Assembly (NCBI GenBank): GCA_002482845.1
Contig: DLGT01000103.1
Coordinates: 83,621-147,620 of the forward strand
Length of the DNA: 64,000 bases
Source: Saprospiraceae bacterium UBA7687
GTDB lineage: Bacteria > Bacteroidota > Bacteroidia > Chitinophagales > Saprospiraceae
Reading direction: 5' to 3'
Shown here: one piece after another, positions 35,958 through 45,939 of the stretch
Position numbering within the stretch: position 1 is the first letter of the stretch
Layout: each line of letters opens with the position of its first letter
Translations under genes and position numbers: made by a program
Notes under the pieces: generated by a model
What the model saw: the letters and a program-made list of their open reading frames with translations, nothing else
Told to the model about the DNA's origin: nothing
Databases searched by the model: none

Positions 35958-38828
35958 TTAAACTTTTACTATCTTGTGGTATTCAGAAGTTCCATTTGAA
36001 AATATGATTCTAACATGATACAAACCCGAATGAAGATCATTCAAATCCATGTTATTTTTATAAACGTCAATTTTTCTTTTCAAAACTACTTTGCCCATGC
36101 CATCTATCAATTCTAAGCTTTCATACTGTTGTAAGTCACCTTCTAATACAATAATTAAATCTTCGTGGGTATTTATTGGGTTGGGAAAAATGGACACTTT
36201 ACTTAATATATTATGTACTACCATTACAATATTGCTATTAGTGGTTTTACCATTGGTAGAAAGTGCTTGAATTCTGTAATAATTATTTCCTTGTATGGGA
36301 AACTTGTCAGTGTACGTAAATTCTGTTTTATCAGGCCTTTCTTGTAAAACATGATCTAAGTCGACAAAATGAATACCATCTATGCTTCGCTGAATATTAT
36401 ATGACTGCAAATCTGTAGGATGGTAAGAAGACCAGCTTAAAAGTGATGTACCATTAACCTTTTTACCCACCAAACTACCTACATTTAATGGAAGTACTCG
36501 TTCGTTATCTGTTTCTATTCTTATATTATCTATCAATACACCATCTGCATTGTAACCATCAGGATATCCACTCACAATGCTGATTACAAAACGGAACACA
36601 ACAGATGCTTGTCCAGATAGAAAACTAAGATCTAGTGACTTGTGGTTATAATTAGAATTTAATGCCCAACCTGTTCTATCTGAAAAGATTTGTGTTGGAA
36701 AAGTACAAAACTCATTCGGTCCTACATTATAGAAAGTAGGTGCAGTGCCTAGAAGTGACCAAGTAGTACCATTATTTACAGAATATTGAAGCTGAACACC
36801 AAAAGGAGCATTGCAATAGATTGTTTCCATACCAATATCAAAATGTATGGTATAATTCCAATAACCAGTGAAATCAAATCGTGGTGAATTAAGAGCGCTT
36901 TTGGCTGTCCCAAGTGGAATATCCGTATTCAATTGAGATTTCCATGCATAACCTTGGGTAGCTAGAACGTAACTTGAATTTCCAAACTCCCATGCATTTG
37001 TCGTACCTTCTATTACTTCTGATGCGAATAAATTTGTATTTGATTCGAAATCGCCTCCATCTTCTAATAAAAATGGTGGCATCACATCAGGAAGTATTGT
37101 TATAACATCCGTTTTTAAGGTCGTATGGACATTATTGACTCTGAGTGAGACATCATAACTTCCAGCACCATTAAAGGTGATACTTGGATTTTGAATAGTA
37201 GATGTCTGACCATTCCCAAAATCCCAAAGCCATGATGTTGCATTGATTGATTTATCTATAAAACTAATGGTACTGCCATTCCAGCCAATGGTTTTGGCAC
37301 CTACAAAATCTGAACAACCTTGCGAGGTAGGTCCCTTTGTGATGATCCTTTGGGCGGCACTTAGTCCAGAACCACTACAATCATTGTAAACAAACACATC
37401 ATATTGTTTGCATATACCATATCCAGGTGGACTCAAAACTATACTTGTATTTATCGTCGTGATATCTGTAATAAAAGTCGTTCCTCCATATTCCCTAACT
37501 TTGATATTATAAACGCTAGCGGCTGAAGGAGCCCAAGAAACTGTAAAATTACTATTGTTGATGTTAGAAACAACGATGTTTTCTACTCTAGGACATGCAA
37601 CAGCCGAACAAGTAGGCAAGCAGGTATTACCTTGAGTTGCTATTTGAGTACTGATCGTAGATTTTGATGTAGATGACCAAGTAGTGGTAGTGGTTACAGT
37701 CGGGGACAATATGAATCCAGAAGTGCCATCATGCGTGCCATTAAAATTATGTCCAATTTCATGCGCAACCATTATTTTTAATAAAGATGCAGTATTCGTC
37801 CAATCTTCTAAAATTGCCCTAGCGTTTGAAGTACAATAAAGATTTTGAGATTGATAAGCCATACCTATAGTTGGCCCTGCAAAATCTCTATCCGTCCACA
37901 AATGTGCCGCATTAAAAGGATGATAAAACCCATCTTGATCTACCCAAGTAGAAAATTCTGTTAGCAATGTATTGGGATTTGTCTGATTGCTTACTGGGTC
38001 ACAGGTAGGACAAATAGAAACAACAACTTCACTTATTTCAAAATTAATACCATCGTTAAAATTTGTAGTACCATTATATTCATAGTGCGCTTGGACATTA
38101 TTCATGACACCAACCAAATGATCTATGACGGCATCCAATCCACTATGATCAGGATCTGAAAACATTAAATAGTCAGCAAGAATGGCAAGTTTGGCTTTGT
38201 AGCATGCGCCAGCCAGTCTAGATCCATCTGTATGTTCATTATCGTGGTGGATAATTTGCTCATTAGGTCTAAAACAAGTATGTGTATTGTGTTTTTCTGT
38301 TACATCTTCAGCTTTATATATGATAAACTGATCCTTACGGCTACCATCTATATAATACTGCAATGGTTCTATGAAGTATTCTTCTCCTTCGGAATTTATC
38401 ACGCCATAGAAAAATCCCTTATTCATCGTCAATCTAATGCTGCCATCCCTACCATCTGTAAAAATACCTTTAAAGGTTTTGACTGTAGGTGTTAAGCTCG
38501 ATAAAGACCTACCATCAGGTGTTAATTCATAAATCTTTGACTGATCTGTAAGAATCTCTACTGGCTCTAGATGAAATGACCAAGTTAACTCAGGAGTTAT
38601 TTGAAGTGTGATATTATCTGACCAACTTCGATTAGATACATGACTGGTCAATTGATCACTATTAAAAGTGAAGGTCGTAAATTCCTTAAATATGGGTGTA
38701 AGCTTATGCTCTTGGGTTATTATCTCAGATTTAGCTTTGAATGTTTTTGATTGGGCAGTCGTTTCAAAGCCACTAATTACTGAAAGACACATGGAAATCA
38801 AAAGAATAAAGTAGCGCATTTTAGCCAA
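35958..38828 (-). CDS. Secreted metzincin metalloprotease with PKD, FN3-like and T9SS domains
   Basis: A 956-residue protein: signal peptide, a propeptide-like region (about 25-200), then a reprolysin-like (M12B) catalytic domain with the zinc motif HEIGHNFNGTH (His356, Glu357, His360, His366). The usual metzincin glycine at position 363 is Asn. FN3-like (about 400-490) and PKD (about 500-590, WLWDFGNGQTST) domains follow. Then comes a MAM/jelly-roll-like region (about 595-770), a further beta domain, and a type A T9SS sorting domain (SIFPNPINTHEDL to the C-terminal KIVKV). It is presumably exported and degrades extracellular protein. Confidence 0.85.
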   Translation of the reverse strand: MAKMRYFILLISMCLSVISGFETTAQSKTFKAKSEIITQEHKLTPIFKEFTTFTFNSDQLTSHVSNRSWSDNITLQITPELTWSFHLEPVEILTDQSKIYELTPDGRSLSSLTPTVKTFKGIFTDGRDGSIRLTMNKGFFYGVINSEGEEYFIEPLQYYIDGSRKDQFIIYKAEDVTEKHNTHTCFRPNEQIIHHDNEHTDGSRLAGACYKAKLAILADYLMFSDPDHSGLDAVIDHLVGVMNNVQAHYEYNGTTNFNDGINFEISEVVVSICPTCDPVSNQTNPNTLLTEFSTWVDQDGFYHPFNAAHLWTDRDFAGPTIGMAYQSQNLYCTSNARAILEDWTNTASLLKIMVAHEIGHNFNGTHDGTSGFILSPTVTTTTTWSSTSKSTISTQIATQGNTCLPTCSAVACPRVENIVVSNINNSNFTVSWAPSAASVYNIKVREYGGTTFITDITTINTSIVLSPPGYGICKQYDVFVYNDCSGSGLSAAQRIITKGPTSQGCSDFVGAKTIGWNGSTISFIDKSINATSWLWDFGNGQTSTIQNPSITFNGAGSYDVSLRVNNVHTTLKTDVITILPDVMPPFLLEDGGDFESNTNLFASEVIEGTTNAWEFGNSSYVLATQGYAWKSQLNTDIPLGTAKSALNSPRFDFTGYWNYTIHFDIGMETIYCNAPFGVQLQYSVNNGTTWSLLGTAPTFYNVGPNEFCTFPTQIFSDRTGWALNSNYNHKSLDLSFLSGQASVVFRFVISIVSGYPDGYNADGVLIDNIRIETDNERVLPLNVGSLVGKKVNGTSLLSWSSYHPTDLQSYNIQRSIDGIHFVDLDHVLQERPDKTEFTYTDKFPIQGNNYYRIQALSTNGKTTNSNIVMVVHNILSKVSIFPNPINTHEDLIIVLEGDLQQYESLELIDGMGKVVLKRKIDVYKNNMDLNDLHSGLYHVRIIFSNGTSEYHKIVKV

Positions 38829-38919
38829 TTTTAAAGTTTAGAAATAGAACCACAACGGAAGCTATTCTAGGCTACGATCATTCTTTTAGGCGAAAGGTTA
38901 TTATTGTAAAACTGAGTCG

Positions 38920-38927
38920 CAAATATA
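38920..38927 (-). promoter_or_regulatory. TATATTTG -7 box of the metalloprotease gene
   Basis: The minus strand reads TATATTTG about 92 bp upstream of the ATG at 38828. It fits TAnnTTTG and implies a leader of about 85 nt. Confidence 0.4.
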
Positions 38928-38973
38928 TAGTTATATTTTAAATTATTAGAAAATTTTAATTTTTTATTTTATT

Positions 38974-39606
38974 TTAATCTTTAATCAAAGTTTTTAGATA
39001 GGCGATAAGCATATCACGCCCCATATCATAAGACCTATTGTTATTAACTACCAAATCAACCTTATTAATAAATGGAGAAATGAAGGCTTCAAAAGAAGGT
39101 AATACATGATGTTCATACCTATACAATACGTCTTCTAATGGATAATTGCGCTCTACCCGATCACGTTTTATTCTTCTAATAATTTTTTGTGTGTCAGTAG
39201 CATGAATCAATATTTTCAAATCCATGAGATTAAATAACTTTGGGTCATGAAAGACAAATAATCCCTCTACTATAATAATAGGTGCAGGATCAAGATGTAT
39301 GATGCCTGGATTTTTGTTTTCATTGTTGAATGTGTACTCTTCTCTATCAATGGACATCCCATTTGTGAGTTTTACAAGGTCAAAATAAAACTCATCCATT
39401 TCGATTGACTCAGGAAGATCGAAGTTTTTAATACCGTTTTCGTCTTCCTTTTGCTGGTCTCTTGGTTTGTAATAATCATCCTGAGACAGAAAGCAAATTT
39501 CTTTGTCTGTGAAGTGTTCTTTTAGGTTTCTGATGAATGAAGTTTTGCCTGATCCACTACCTCCTGATATCCCGATTATAAAAGAATTTGAATTTTTTAA
39601 GCTCAT
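38974..39606 (-). CDS. udk: Uridine kinase
   Basis: A 210-residue uridine/cytidine kinase of the P-loop kinase family, phosphorylating uridine and cytidine in pyrimidine salvage. Walker A GISGGSGSGKTS sits at about 13-24. The substrate-binding FLSQDDYYK, the NFDLPESIEMDEF segment and IIVEGLFVFHDP are family hallmarks. It is cytosolic. It is divergent from a concentrative nucleoside transporter 86 bp away, which makes a nucleoside-salvage role coherent. Confidence 0.88.
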   Translation of the reverse strand: MSLKNSNSFIIGISGGSGSGKTSFIRNLKEHFTDKEICFLSQDDYYKPRDQQKEDENGIKNFDLPESIEMDEFYFDLVKLTNGMSIDREEYTFNNENKNPGIIHLDPAPIIIVEGLFVFHDPKLFNLMDLKILIHATDTQKIIRRIKRDRVERNYPLEDVLYRYEHHVLPSFEAFISPFINKVDLVVNNNRSYDMGRDMLIAYLKTLIKD

Positions 39607-39652
39607 AAAAAATGCATATTGAAAGAAATATTCTATTTTTCGGACAAATTAA

Positions 39653-39660
39653 CAAACTTA
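39653..39660 (-). promoter_or_regulatory. TAAGTTTG -7 box of the uridine kinase gene
   Basis: The minus strand reads TAAGTTTG, fitting TAnnTTTG, 46 bp upstream of the start codon at 39606. The expected leader is about 40 nt. It lies inside the divergent intergenic region shared with the nucleoside transporter. Confidence 0.45.
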
Positions 39661-39692
39661 GATTGACAAATTGGTTAAAATAATAATAAAAA

Positions 39693-41027
39693 ATGGATTT
39701 ATTAATTAGTGTGGGGCGGGGATTATTGGGAATGGCGGTGCTAATTGCTATAGGATATTTCTTCAGTAGTAATAGGAAAGCGATCAATTGGAAAATGGTT
39801 GGAATTGGCCTTGGAGCACAGCTAATACTAGCATTGAGTGTACTTTATGTTCCTTTTATAAAAACAATGTTTGAGTTTGTAGGTGGTATTTTTGTACTCT
39901 TATTGGACTTCACAAAAGCGGGTAGTCAGTTTCTTTTAGGTGGTATGATGAATGTAGAAAGTTTTGGATTTATATTCTTATTTCAAGTTCTACCCACCAT
40001 TATATTTTTCTCAGCGTTGACTTCATTATTATTTTATCTAGGCGTTATACAATTTGTCGTAAAGGCATTTGCACAAGTGTTCACAAAATTGCTTGGCATT
40101 TCAGGTGCAGAAAGTCTTTCTGTAGCTGGAAATATCTTTTTGGGTCAAACAGAAGCACCACTCATGATCAAGGCATATCTCGAGAAAATGAATAAATCAG
40201 AGATGCTTTTGGTTATGGTAGGAGGTATGGCAACGGTGGCAGGAGCGGTAATGGCAGCATATATTTCCTTCTTAGGTGGAGACGACCCTGTCATGAGATT
40301 AGAGTTTGCTAAACATTTACTAGCTGCTTCCGTCATGGCAGCACCGGGAGCTATTGTCATATCAAAAATATTATATCCGCAAACAGAATCAATCAATACA
40401 AACGTAGATGTAGCTTATGAAAACATAGGTTCCAATATTCTCGATGCTATTGCCAATGGTACTACAGAGGGGCTTAAACTCGCGGCAAATGTAGCTGCGA
40501 TGTTACTTGTTTTTATTGCTTTTATTGCTATGATTAATTATGGATTAGGCAAGATTGGAGATTTAAGTTTAAATTATCTTACACTTGGGAGTAGTTCAGA
40601 CACTGGTTCGATAAATGGAACTATTGCTTATTATACTCAGTATTCCAGATTATCTATTGAGACCATCCTTGGTCTTATTTTTGCACCATTGATGTGGCTT
40701 ATTGGGATAGCAAAAGAAGACACCATGGCTATGGGTCAACTATTAGGTATCAAACTTGCAGCTAGTGAGTTTATAGCTTACACCCAGCTAGCAGAACTAA
40801 AGAATCCAGCTAATCCTGTTCACCTAGTACACTACAAATCCGTTATCATGGCTACTTATATGTTGTGTGGATTTGCAAATTTCGCTAGTATAGGTATTCA
40901 AATAGGTGGTATTGGTTCTCTTGCTCCAGGACAAAGAAAAACCTTGTCAGAATTCGGTCTGAAAGCAGTCATCGGTGGGTCTATAGCATCATTATTGTCA
41001 GCCACTATAGTAGGAGCACTAATGTAA
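39693..41027 (+). CDS. Concentrative nucleoside transporter (NupC/CNT family)
   Basis: A 444-residue inner-membrane CNT-family transporter. It has multiple hydrophobic helices and the family's re-entrant motifs: NVESFGFIFLFQVLPTIIFF, LGISGAESLSVAGNIFLGQTEAPL with the nucleoside-binding Gln-Thr-Glu, and the later AANVAAML and CGFANFASIGIQIGG segments. CNT proteins import nucleosides with Na+ or H+. The divergent uridine kinase 86 bp away would trap imported uridine or cytidine. Fourteen bp downstream lies the TRIC-like gene, probably co-transcribed. Confidence 0.9.
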   Translation: MDLLISVGRGLLGMAVLIAIGYFFSSNRKAINWKMVGIGLGAQLILALSVLYVPFIKTMFEFVGGIFVLLLDFTKAGSQFLLGGMMNVESFGFIFLFQVLPTIIFFSALTSLLFYLGVIQFVVKAFAQVFTKLLGISGAESLSVAGNIFLGQTEAPLMIKAYLEKMNKSEMLLVMVGGMATVAGAVMAAYISFLGGDDPVMRLEFAKHLLAASVMAAPGAIVISKILYPQTESINTNVDVAYENIGSNILDAIANGTTEGLKLAANVAAMLLVFIAFIAMINYGLGKIGDLSLNYLTLGSSSDTGSINGTIAYYTQYSRLSIETILGLIFAPLMWLIGIAKEDTMAMGQLLGIKLAASEFIAYTQLAELKNPANPVHLVHYKSVIMATYMLCGFANFASIGIQIGGIGSLAPGQRKTLSEFGLKAVIGGSIASLLSATIVGALM

Positions 41028-41040
41028 CAAATGCTAATAT

Positions 41041-41643
41041 ATGTTTCATCTTATTGACATCATAGGCACCATGGCTTTTGCTATATCGGGTGTACTGACA
41101 GCCTTTAGCAAAAAGTTAGATCCTTTTGGTGTTTTTATTATTGCTTTTGTGACGTCTGTAGGTGGTGGCACATTAAGAGACATTTTGATAGGTCGGACGC
41201 CTGTAGGTTGGATGGTGGATTTGACATATGTTTATGTTATAATAGCTGGCTACTTTCTAGCGCTTTTATTTAGAAAAAGGCTAGACCATTTCAGAACATC
41301 TCTTTTTTTGTTTGATACCATTGGACTTGGTGTATTTACGCTCATTGGTTTAGAAAAAGGCATCGTTGCGGGTTTACACCCTATTATTTGTATTGCATTA
41401 GGCACAATGACAGCATGTTTTGGTGGTGTCATTAGAGATATTTTATGTAATGAAATACCAGTCATTTTTCGTAAAGAAATCTACGCTACTATTTGTATCT
41501 TAGGTGGTATATTATTTTTTGCTTTAAAATATTTACATCTCCAAGATGACCTACTTTATATAATTACTTCTTCTTTTATGATTGCGTTTAGATTATTTGC
41601 TGTCAAGTATAAATGGTCTTTGCCTGCATTGGGGAAAGGATAA
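41041..41643 (+). CDS. TRIC/UPF0126-family membrane protein (cation channel-like)
   Basis: A 200-residue inner-membrane protein with two tandem three-helix UPF0126 modules. The signature SVGGGTLRDILIGRTPVGW occurs in the first half and ACFGGVIRDILCNEIPVIF in the second. This family includes prokaryotic homologues of trimeric intracellular cation (TRIC) channels; a glycine-transporter role has been proposed for some members. It follows the nucleoside transporter by 13 bp and converges with the phosphodiesterase gene. Confidence 0.88.
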   Translation: MFHLIDIIGTMAFAISGVLTAFSKKLDPFGVFIIAFVTSVGGGTLRDILIGRTPVGWMVDLTYVYVIIAGYFLALLFRKRLDHFRTSLFLFDTIGLGVFTLIGLEKGIVAGLHPIICIALGTMTACFGGVIRDILCNEIPVIFRKEIYATICILGGILFFALKYLHLQDDLLYIITSSFMIAFRLFAVKYKWSLPALGKG

Positions 41644-41664
41644 ACCATTTTATTTAATTGCTAA

Positions 41665-43266
41665 TTATTTAAAACCTAAATGCTCCTTTATCATCCTGCC
41701 TACATCTTCATTTGTCATAGCGTGTAGTTTTGATTGTTTTAGATTAGGACTTTTAATAATGTAAGGTACCGTGATAATTTCTTTCCTTAGGCCACCATGA
41801 CCTCCTTTATAATTACCTACAAAAATTTCATAATCATTTGCTAGGTCCACTCCTTTCCTACTGGTCATCACAATGTCACCTATACCAGACGCATTCATCA
41901 GATTCCAAATGCGTGGAATGGCATATGGATAAGGTGTTTCGGTAGTGATATTTACCCAATCTAATTCTGTGTAAAATTTATTAGATATTGAATCATGGTA
42001 AGACAATGGATTACCTTGTATTGGTAGGTATGACAGCCCTACTTCTGATTCTAAAATCATAGCAATATCATGTCCATTACGAATCACTACATTATTATTG
42101 TCATCTTTATAAATAATTAATTCCAATTTTTCATTTGCAGCTAGTTTTTCGGGTATATTTATTTTCCCTTTCGGTCTTGGGTAATTTGTCAACAAATCAT
42201 ATGGCAATGGCTTATGCCAACTTACGGGAAAAGGCAATTCAGGATTTTTCATATATAAATAAGCAGTAAGATTACCATTTATCACGAAAAAACCATCTTT
42301 TGACTCTAAGTCTTTGAGCGGCTGATCAAGTGCCGAAGAATATATGTGTACAGACTGTCCTCTTTCTATATTTAGGTCGAATTTCTCTTTCATCCAACCA
42401 CAAAAATCAATATTTACTGAGACATCAGAAATGCCGTGGTCAGAAACTATGGCAATCATTCTTTCTTTGTCTTGACCTAATGATTTTGTTTTGCTTACGT
42501 AAACACCTATCAATGAATCTATATGTCTTATCAGTTTTCTGTAAGTTTCATCCGTTCCACTTACATGATTATATGCATCTGGTGATGGAAAAGTCACCCA
42601 CTGTACTTTTGGATTTTTTTCAAGACCACGTATTGCCAAATTCATGGCGTCCGTTTCATGCTGAAAATGATCTTTTGCTATGGACTCACCTATCAATGGG
42701 ATCATTCTCAACCACTTAAAAAAACTTTTGCCTTCATATTTGGCAGTGGTATGTGCCCAACCCGTTTTTATATTATGTTGAACACCTTCATTCATGTAGG
42801 TATTGATAGAAACGGTGTAATATGGCTGGGATAATTGAAAAATATTCTTCACGCTATCTACTAAATCATCATTCATGTGGATGTTGGTTTTGCCTACATA
42901 ATTTCGCAGATTACCTTTTCCTCTAGTTCTGTCAAACCAACGTAAACCTAAAATACCACTTTTAGTAGCATCGACTCCTGTCACAAATGGATAAAACCCA
43001 TAGCCTGTCATAGTGGGAAAGCTACTTATTCCATTCTCAGTAAACAAACCTTCTTCTATCATTTTTTGCATAACAGGCAAACGGCCTGCAGCAAGTTCAT
43101 CTTCAAATATTTCAGAAGATAAACCATCTATTAAAAATATGGTACAAGTGTTACCTTCAGTCTTTGGATATATTGTTGACCACTCACGATCAGGCAAATT
43201 AAAATAAGTTATGACAGCAACTATTAGTAAAGATAAAAATAATAAAACCAGTCTCTTCCTGTTCAT
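41665..43266 (-). CDS. Alkaline-phosphatase-superfamily enzyme (phosphodiesterase/pyrophosphatase type)
   Basis: A 533-residue protein of the type I phosphodiesterase/nucleotide pyrophosphatase family. It has an N-terminal hydrophobic anchor (LVLLFLSLLIVAVITYF) that exports it and probably tethers it to the membrane. Metal-site motifs are FLIDGLSSEIF (Asp), PTMTGYGFYPFVTG with the likely Thr nucleophile, VTFPSPDAYNHVSG, VSDHGISDV and the C-terminal GGHGG. The substrate could be a phosphodiester lipid, nucleotide or phosphonate and is not assigned. It is convergent with the TRIC-like gene. Confidence 0.82.
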   Translation of the reverse strand: MNRKRLVLLFLSLLIVAVITYFNLPDREWSTIYPKTEGNTCTIFLIDGLSSEIFEDELAAGRLPVMQKMIEEGLFTENGISSFPTMTGYGFYPFVTGVDATKSGILGLRWFDRTRGKGNLRNYVGKTNIHMNDDLVDSVKNIFQLSQPYYTVSINTYMNEGVQHNIKTGWAHTTAKYEGKSFFKWLRMIPLIGESIAKDHFQHETDAMNLAIRGLEKNPKVQWVTFPSPDAYNHVSGTDETYRKLIRHIDSLIGVYVSKTKSLGQDKERMIAIVSDHGISDVSVNIDFCGWMKEKFDLNIERGQSVHIYSSALDQPLKDLESKDGFFVINGNLTAYLYMKNPELPFPVSWHKPLPYDLLTNYPRPKGKINIPEKLAANEKLELIIYKDDNNNVVIRNGHDIAMILESEVGLSYLPIQGNPLSYHDSISNKFYTELDWVNITTETPYPYAIPRIWNLMNASGIGDIVMTSRKGVDLANDYEIFVGNYKGGHGGLRKEIITVPYIIKSPNLKQSKLHAMTNEDVGRMIKEHLGFK

Positions 43267-43577
43267 TTCTTTTTAAGATTTATGTAATTATAATGGATTA
43301 ATAACTTATTTTTCTTTAGAGCCTGATTTATTTTTTGTTATTATTACATTAAGAAAACTACCTAATAATAGGGACACACTGAAAAACTATCAAGATAAAA
43401 ACAAATCAATCCACATTATTAGATGATATACCTACATGGCTACAAAATCACTTTGTAAAAGTAATCATTGTTTTTAATTAAGGAAATAATTAATAAAAAT
43501 ATACATGTTTAACAATACCAATGAAGTACATCGATGGTTGAATATGAAAGATTATGATCTAAAATTGTTTTAAAGTG
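43267..43577. other. Intergenic region between divergent genes
   Basis: About 310 bp between the phosphodiesterase gene (minus) and the promoter of the outer-membrane protein gene (plus). It is AT-rich, with no open frame of coding character and no hairpin or RNA gene that I can support. Confidence 0.4.
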
Positions 43578-43585
43578 TATCTTTG
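43578..43585 (+). promoter_or_regulatory. TATCTTTG -7 box of the outer-membrane protein gene
   Basis: TATCTTTG followed by CGGCC lies 68 bp before the ATG at 43654 and 26 bp before an alternative ATG at 43612. It is an exact consensus box. Confidence 0.6.
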
Positions 43586-43653
43586 CGGCCTTGTAGTCAA
43601 AAAAAGATACGATGATGGATGATGTCAGTTTCTATAAGGCTCAGCTAGTAACA

Positions 43654-44502
43654 ATGAAAAATTGTTTGATGCCTATTGCTTTTGTATTGGCTTTTATAGT
43701 TGTTTTTCCTAGTCTTGTACAAGCTCAAGAAGGTACTACTTTAATAAAAGCTACAAAGGCCAAAACAAGTAAAAAAGGTAGTTTATATGTTTATTGGGGA
43801 TGGAATCGTGAATGGTATGCCGATACAAAGCTTCACTTTGTAGGTAATGGATATGATTTCAATCTAAAAAATGTGGTAGCCACAGATAGACAAAGTCCAT
43901 TTAGGGCAAAAATATATTTAAATCCTTCCAATGCTACTATACCACAATATAACTTTCGACTTGGATATTTCATTACTGAAAAGTACAACATTTCTCTAGG
44001 TATAGATCATATGAAATATGTGGTTAAACAGAATCAAATGGTAAATATTGATGGTAACATTAGCGATACCAACTCAGGTTATGATGGACAATACAATGGT
44101 GAGAGCATTACACTTGGAGAAGATTTTTTAAAATTTGAACATACGGATGGGTTAAATTTTATCAATATTGATCTCCGAAGATTTCATGAATTGTGGACAT
44201 CAGAAAAAGTTACTTTTAACGTTTTGGGTGGTGTAGGTACGGGTATTTTAGTGCCTCGTACAGACGCAACACTTTTGGGTAAACCTAGACATGACGAATT
44301 CCATTTATCAGGTTATGGTTTTAGTGGTGTAGCAGGAATCAATGTATCTTTCTGGAAGTACTTTTTTATCCAATCAGAATACAAACTTGGGTATATATCT
44401 TTGCCAGATATTCTCACTACGTATGAAGCTGCGGACAGGGCAGATCAAAAAATATTCTTTTCGCAATTTAATGTCGTATTCGGCGGGAATATCTACCTTT
44501 GA
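43654..44502 (+). CDS. Outer-membrane beta-barrel protein
   Basis: A 282-residue protein with a clear signal peptide from the ATG at 43654 (MPIAFVLAFIVVFPSLVQAQ). Alternating aromatic/polar strands follow (GSLYVYWGWNREWY, YNFRLGYFITEKYNISLGIDH, FFIQSEYKLGYISL), and it ends in FSQFNVVFGGNIYL, typical of an outer-membrane barrel C-terminus. The open frame begins at 43612, but the extra 14 residues precede the signal peptide. No specific family or ligand is recognised. Confidence 0.72.
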   Translation: MKNCLMPIAFVLAFIVVFPSLVQAQEGTTLIKATKAKTSKKGSLYVYWGWNREWYADTKLHFVGNGYDFNLKNVVATDRQSPFRAKIYLNPSNATIPQYNFRLGYFITEKYNISLGIDHMKYVVKQNQMVNIDGNISDTNSGYDGQYNGESITLGEDFLKFEHTDGLNFINIDLRRFHELWTSEKVTFNVLGGVGTGILVPRTDATLLGKPRHDEFHLSGYGFSGVAGINVSFWKYFFIQSEYKLGYISLPDILTTYEAADRADQKIFFSQFNVVFGGNIYL

Positions 44503-44548
44503 TGATTTCAATATCATGTAAAATCACGATAGATAAATCAGACAACCC

Positions 44549-44812
44549 ATGAAGATTCTTTTTTGGTTTACAGTAATCTTATTGGTAGTATTGACGATTA
44601 TCTCTAGGATAAGAAGTAAAATAAACCATCAATATAAGCCTGACAATACCTTTCCAATCATAGGTCTGGTAGTTAGTGTGTGTTCATTAGCCTTAATACT
44701 ACTTTCTACCTATTTTTCTGATCAAAAAATGGATTTCACAAAATTGATTTTCCCTATTCTTTTTTCATTTTTATTTATCGACCATATTAGACGTAACAAT
44801 TTAAATAGGTAA
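44549..44812 (+). CDS. Small membrane protein, three helices
   Basis: An 87-residue hydrophobic protein with helices near residues 3-18, 36-55 and 65-80, separated by short basic or polar loops (RIRSKINHQYKP). I do not recognise a family. It sits 46 bp after the outer-membrane protein gene on the same strand. Its small size means it could be a spurious frame, but the regular hydrophobic pattern and basic N-terminal flank argue that it is real. Confidence 0.5.
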   Translation: MKILFWFTVILLVVLTIISRIRSKINHQYKPDNTFPIIGLVVSVCSLALILLSTYFSDQKMDFTKLIFPILFSFLFIDHIRRNNLNR

Positions 44813-44877
44813 ATTGAAAAGAATTGACGTGACGGCGACAATGCTCCAAATAATAATGAAACATAGCTAGTAATCAT

Positions 44878-44885
44878 TATATTTG
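44878..44885 (+). promoter_or_regulatory. TATATTTG -7 box upstream of a beta-barrel gene
   Basis: TATATTTG fits TAnnTTTG and lies 21 bp before the ATG at 44907, giving a leader of roughly 15 nt. Confidence 0.45.
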
Positions 44886-44906
44886 TGAGGTTAAACATGA
44901 CATAAA

Positions 44907-45653
44907 ATGAAAAAAGGAGTTAAATATTTCACTTTAATTATTGTAGTCTTTCATTTTGCCAATATAGTTTATGGCCAAGATGTAAATCTTTTCACCAATC
45001 ATAAATGGGGAGTTAAAATCGGGTTGACCCAAATAAGGTATGCGGTTAAAGATGAACCTATAACGGGTAGTAGAGGAATGGGATGCAGCTTTTCTAACAT
45101 TCTAGAAAAAAACTTGAATTCGTATGGGGGAAAGTTGGGAATATTTTATCAACTATCATTGAATAAAAAGTCTTCGCTAATCTTTGGCCCCGAAATACTT
45201 TTTACAGGATCCGAAAAGGGATATTATACAAGTTTAAATTGTGGTAATAGACTGGTAAGTGATTCGCAAGGAATCTTGAAATTTCAGAATTTCACCTTCT
45301 TCTTACCTTTGGTATTCCGCCAGGAAACTTCATTTTTTGATATGTTTTTCGAATTAGGAGGCTATCACGATTTAACCTTAGGGAGTACAACAGAGTATAT
45401 CTTTACTACATCTAGGTATTTGGACGATAATTATCAACCAATGCTAGAACCAAGTATCACAAATGGTACTGAATCACTTAACGGATCGAATTATGGACTA
45501 ATTTTTGGCTTAGGAAATGGAGATTTAATTAAAAGTCATCATGTAGAATTGCGTGCGCAGTATTATCTAGGTTTATCCGAAACGCTACCACTTGGACCAT
45601 ACAGATATGTCAGCCAATCAGGCTTGGACGTATCCTTAAATTATAGATTTTAA
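44907..45653 (+). CDS. Outer-membrane beta-barrel family protein
   Basis: A 248-residue protein with a signal peptide (MKKGVKYFTLIIVVFHFANIVYGQ) and a succession of amphipathic strands ending in SGLDVSLNYRF, the aromatic C-terminus expected of outer-membrane barrels. The length suits an eight-stranded PorT/OmpW-like barrel. Several cysteines (GCSFSN, NCGNR) are unusual. Function unknown. Confidence 0.68.
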   Translation: MKKGVKYFTLIIVVFHFANIVYGQDVNLFTNHKWGVKIGLTQIRYAVKDEPITGSRGMGCSFSNILEKNLNSYGGKLGIFYQLSLNKKSSLIFGPEILFTGSEKGYYTSLNCGNRLVSDSQGILKFQNFTFFLPLVFRQETSFFDMFFELGGYHDLTLGSTTEYIFTTSRYLDDNYQPMLEPSITNGTESLNGSNYGLIFGLGNGDLIKSHHVELRAQYYLGLSETLPLGPYRYVSQSGLDVSLNYRF

Positions 45654-45939
45654 ATGAAGCTAACAATAATGATCCCTACTTCGTAAAATTGTTGGAAATA
45701 TAAACATAAACCATTTTGAACAACATAATTACTTTTAAGATCTAAGACTTCAAAAATCTGATTTACATTCTGACTTTCAAAAGATTATAAAAATCAACCT
45801 GATGTGTTTTTATCAGATTAGATCTCGTTAGCTTTTGACAGGGCTTATTTCCAAACGTCAAAAAATTAAATATCTTATACAACAGCCTATCAATTATGGC
45901 TATATTTATTACTTTTACACCAAACAAAAGTAATAATTC

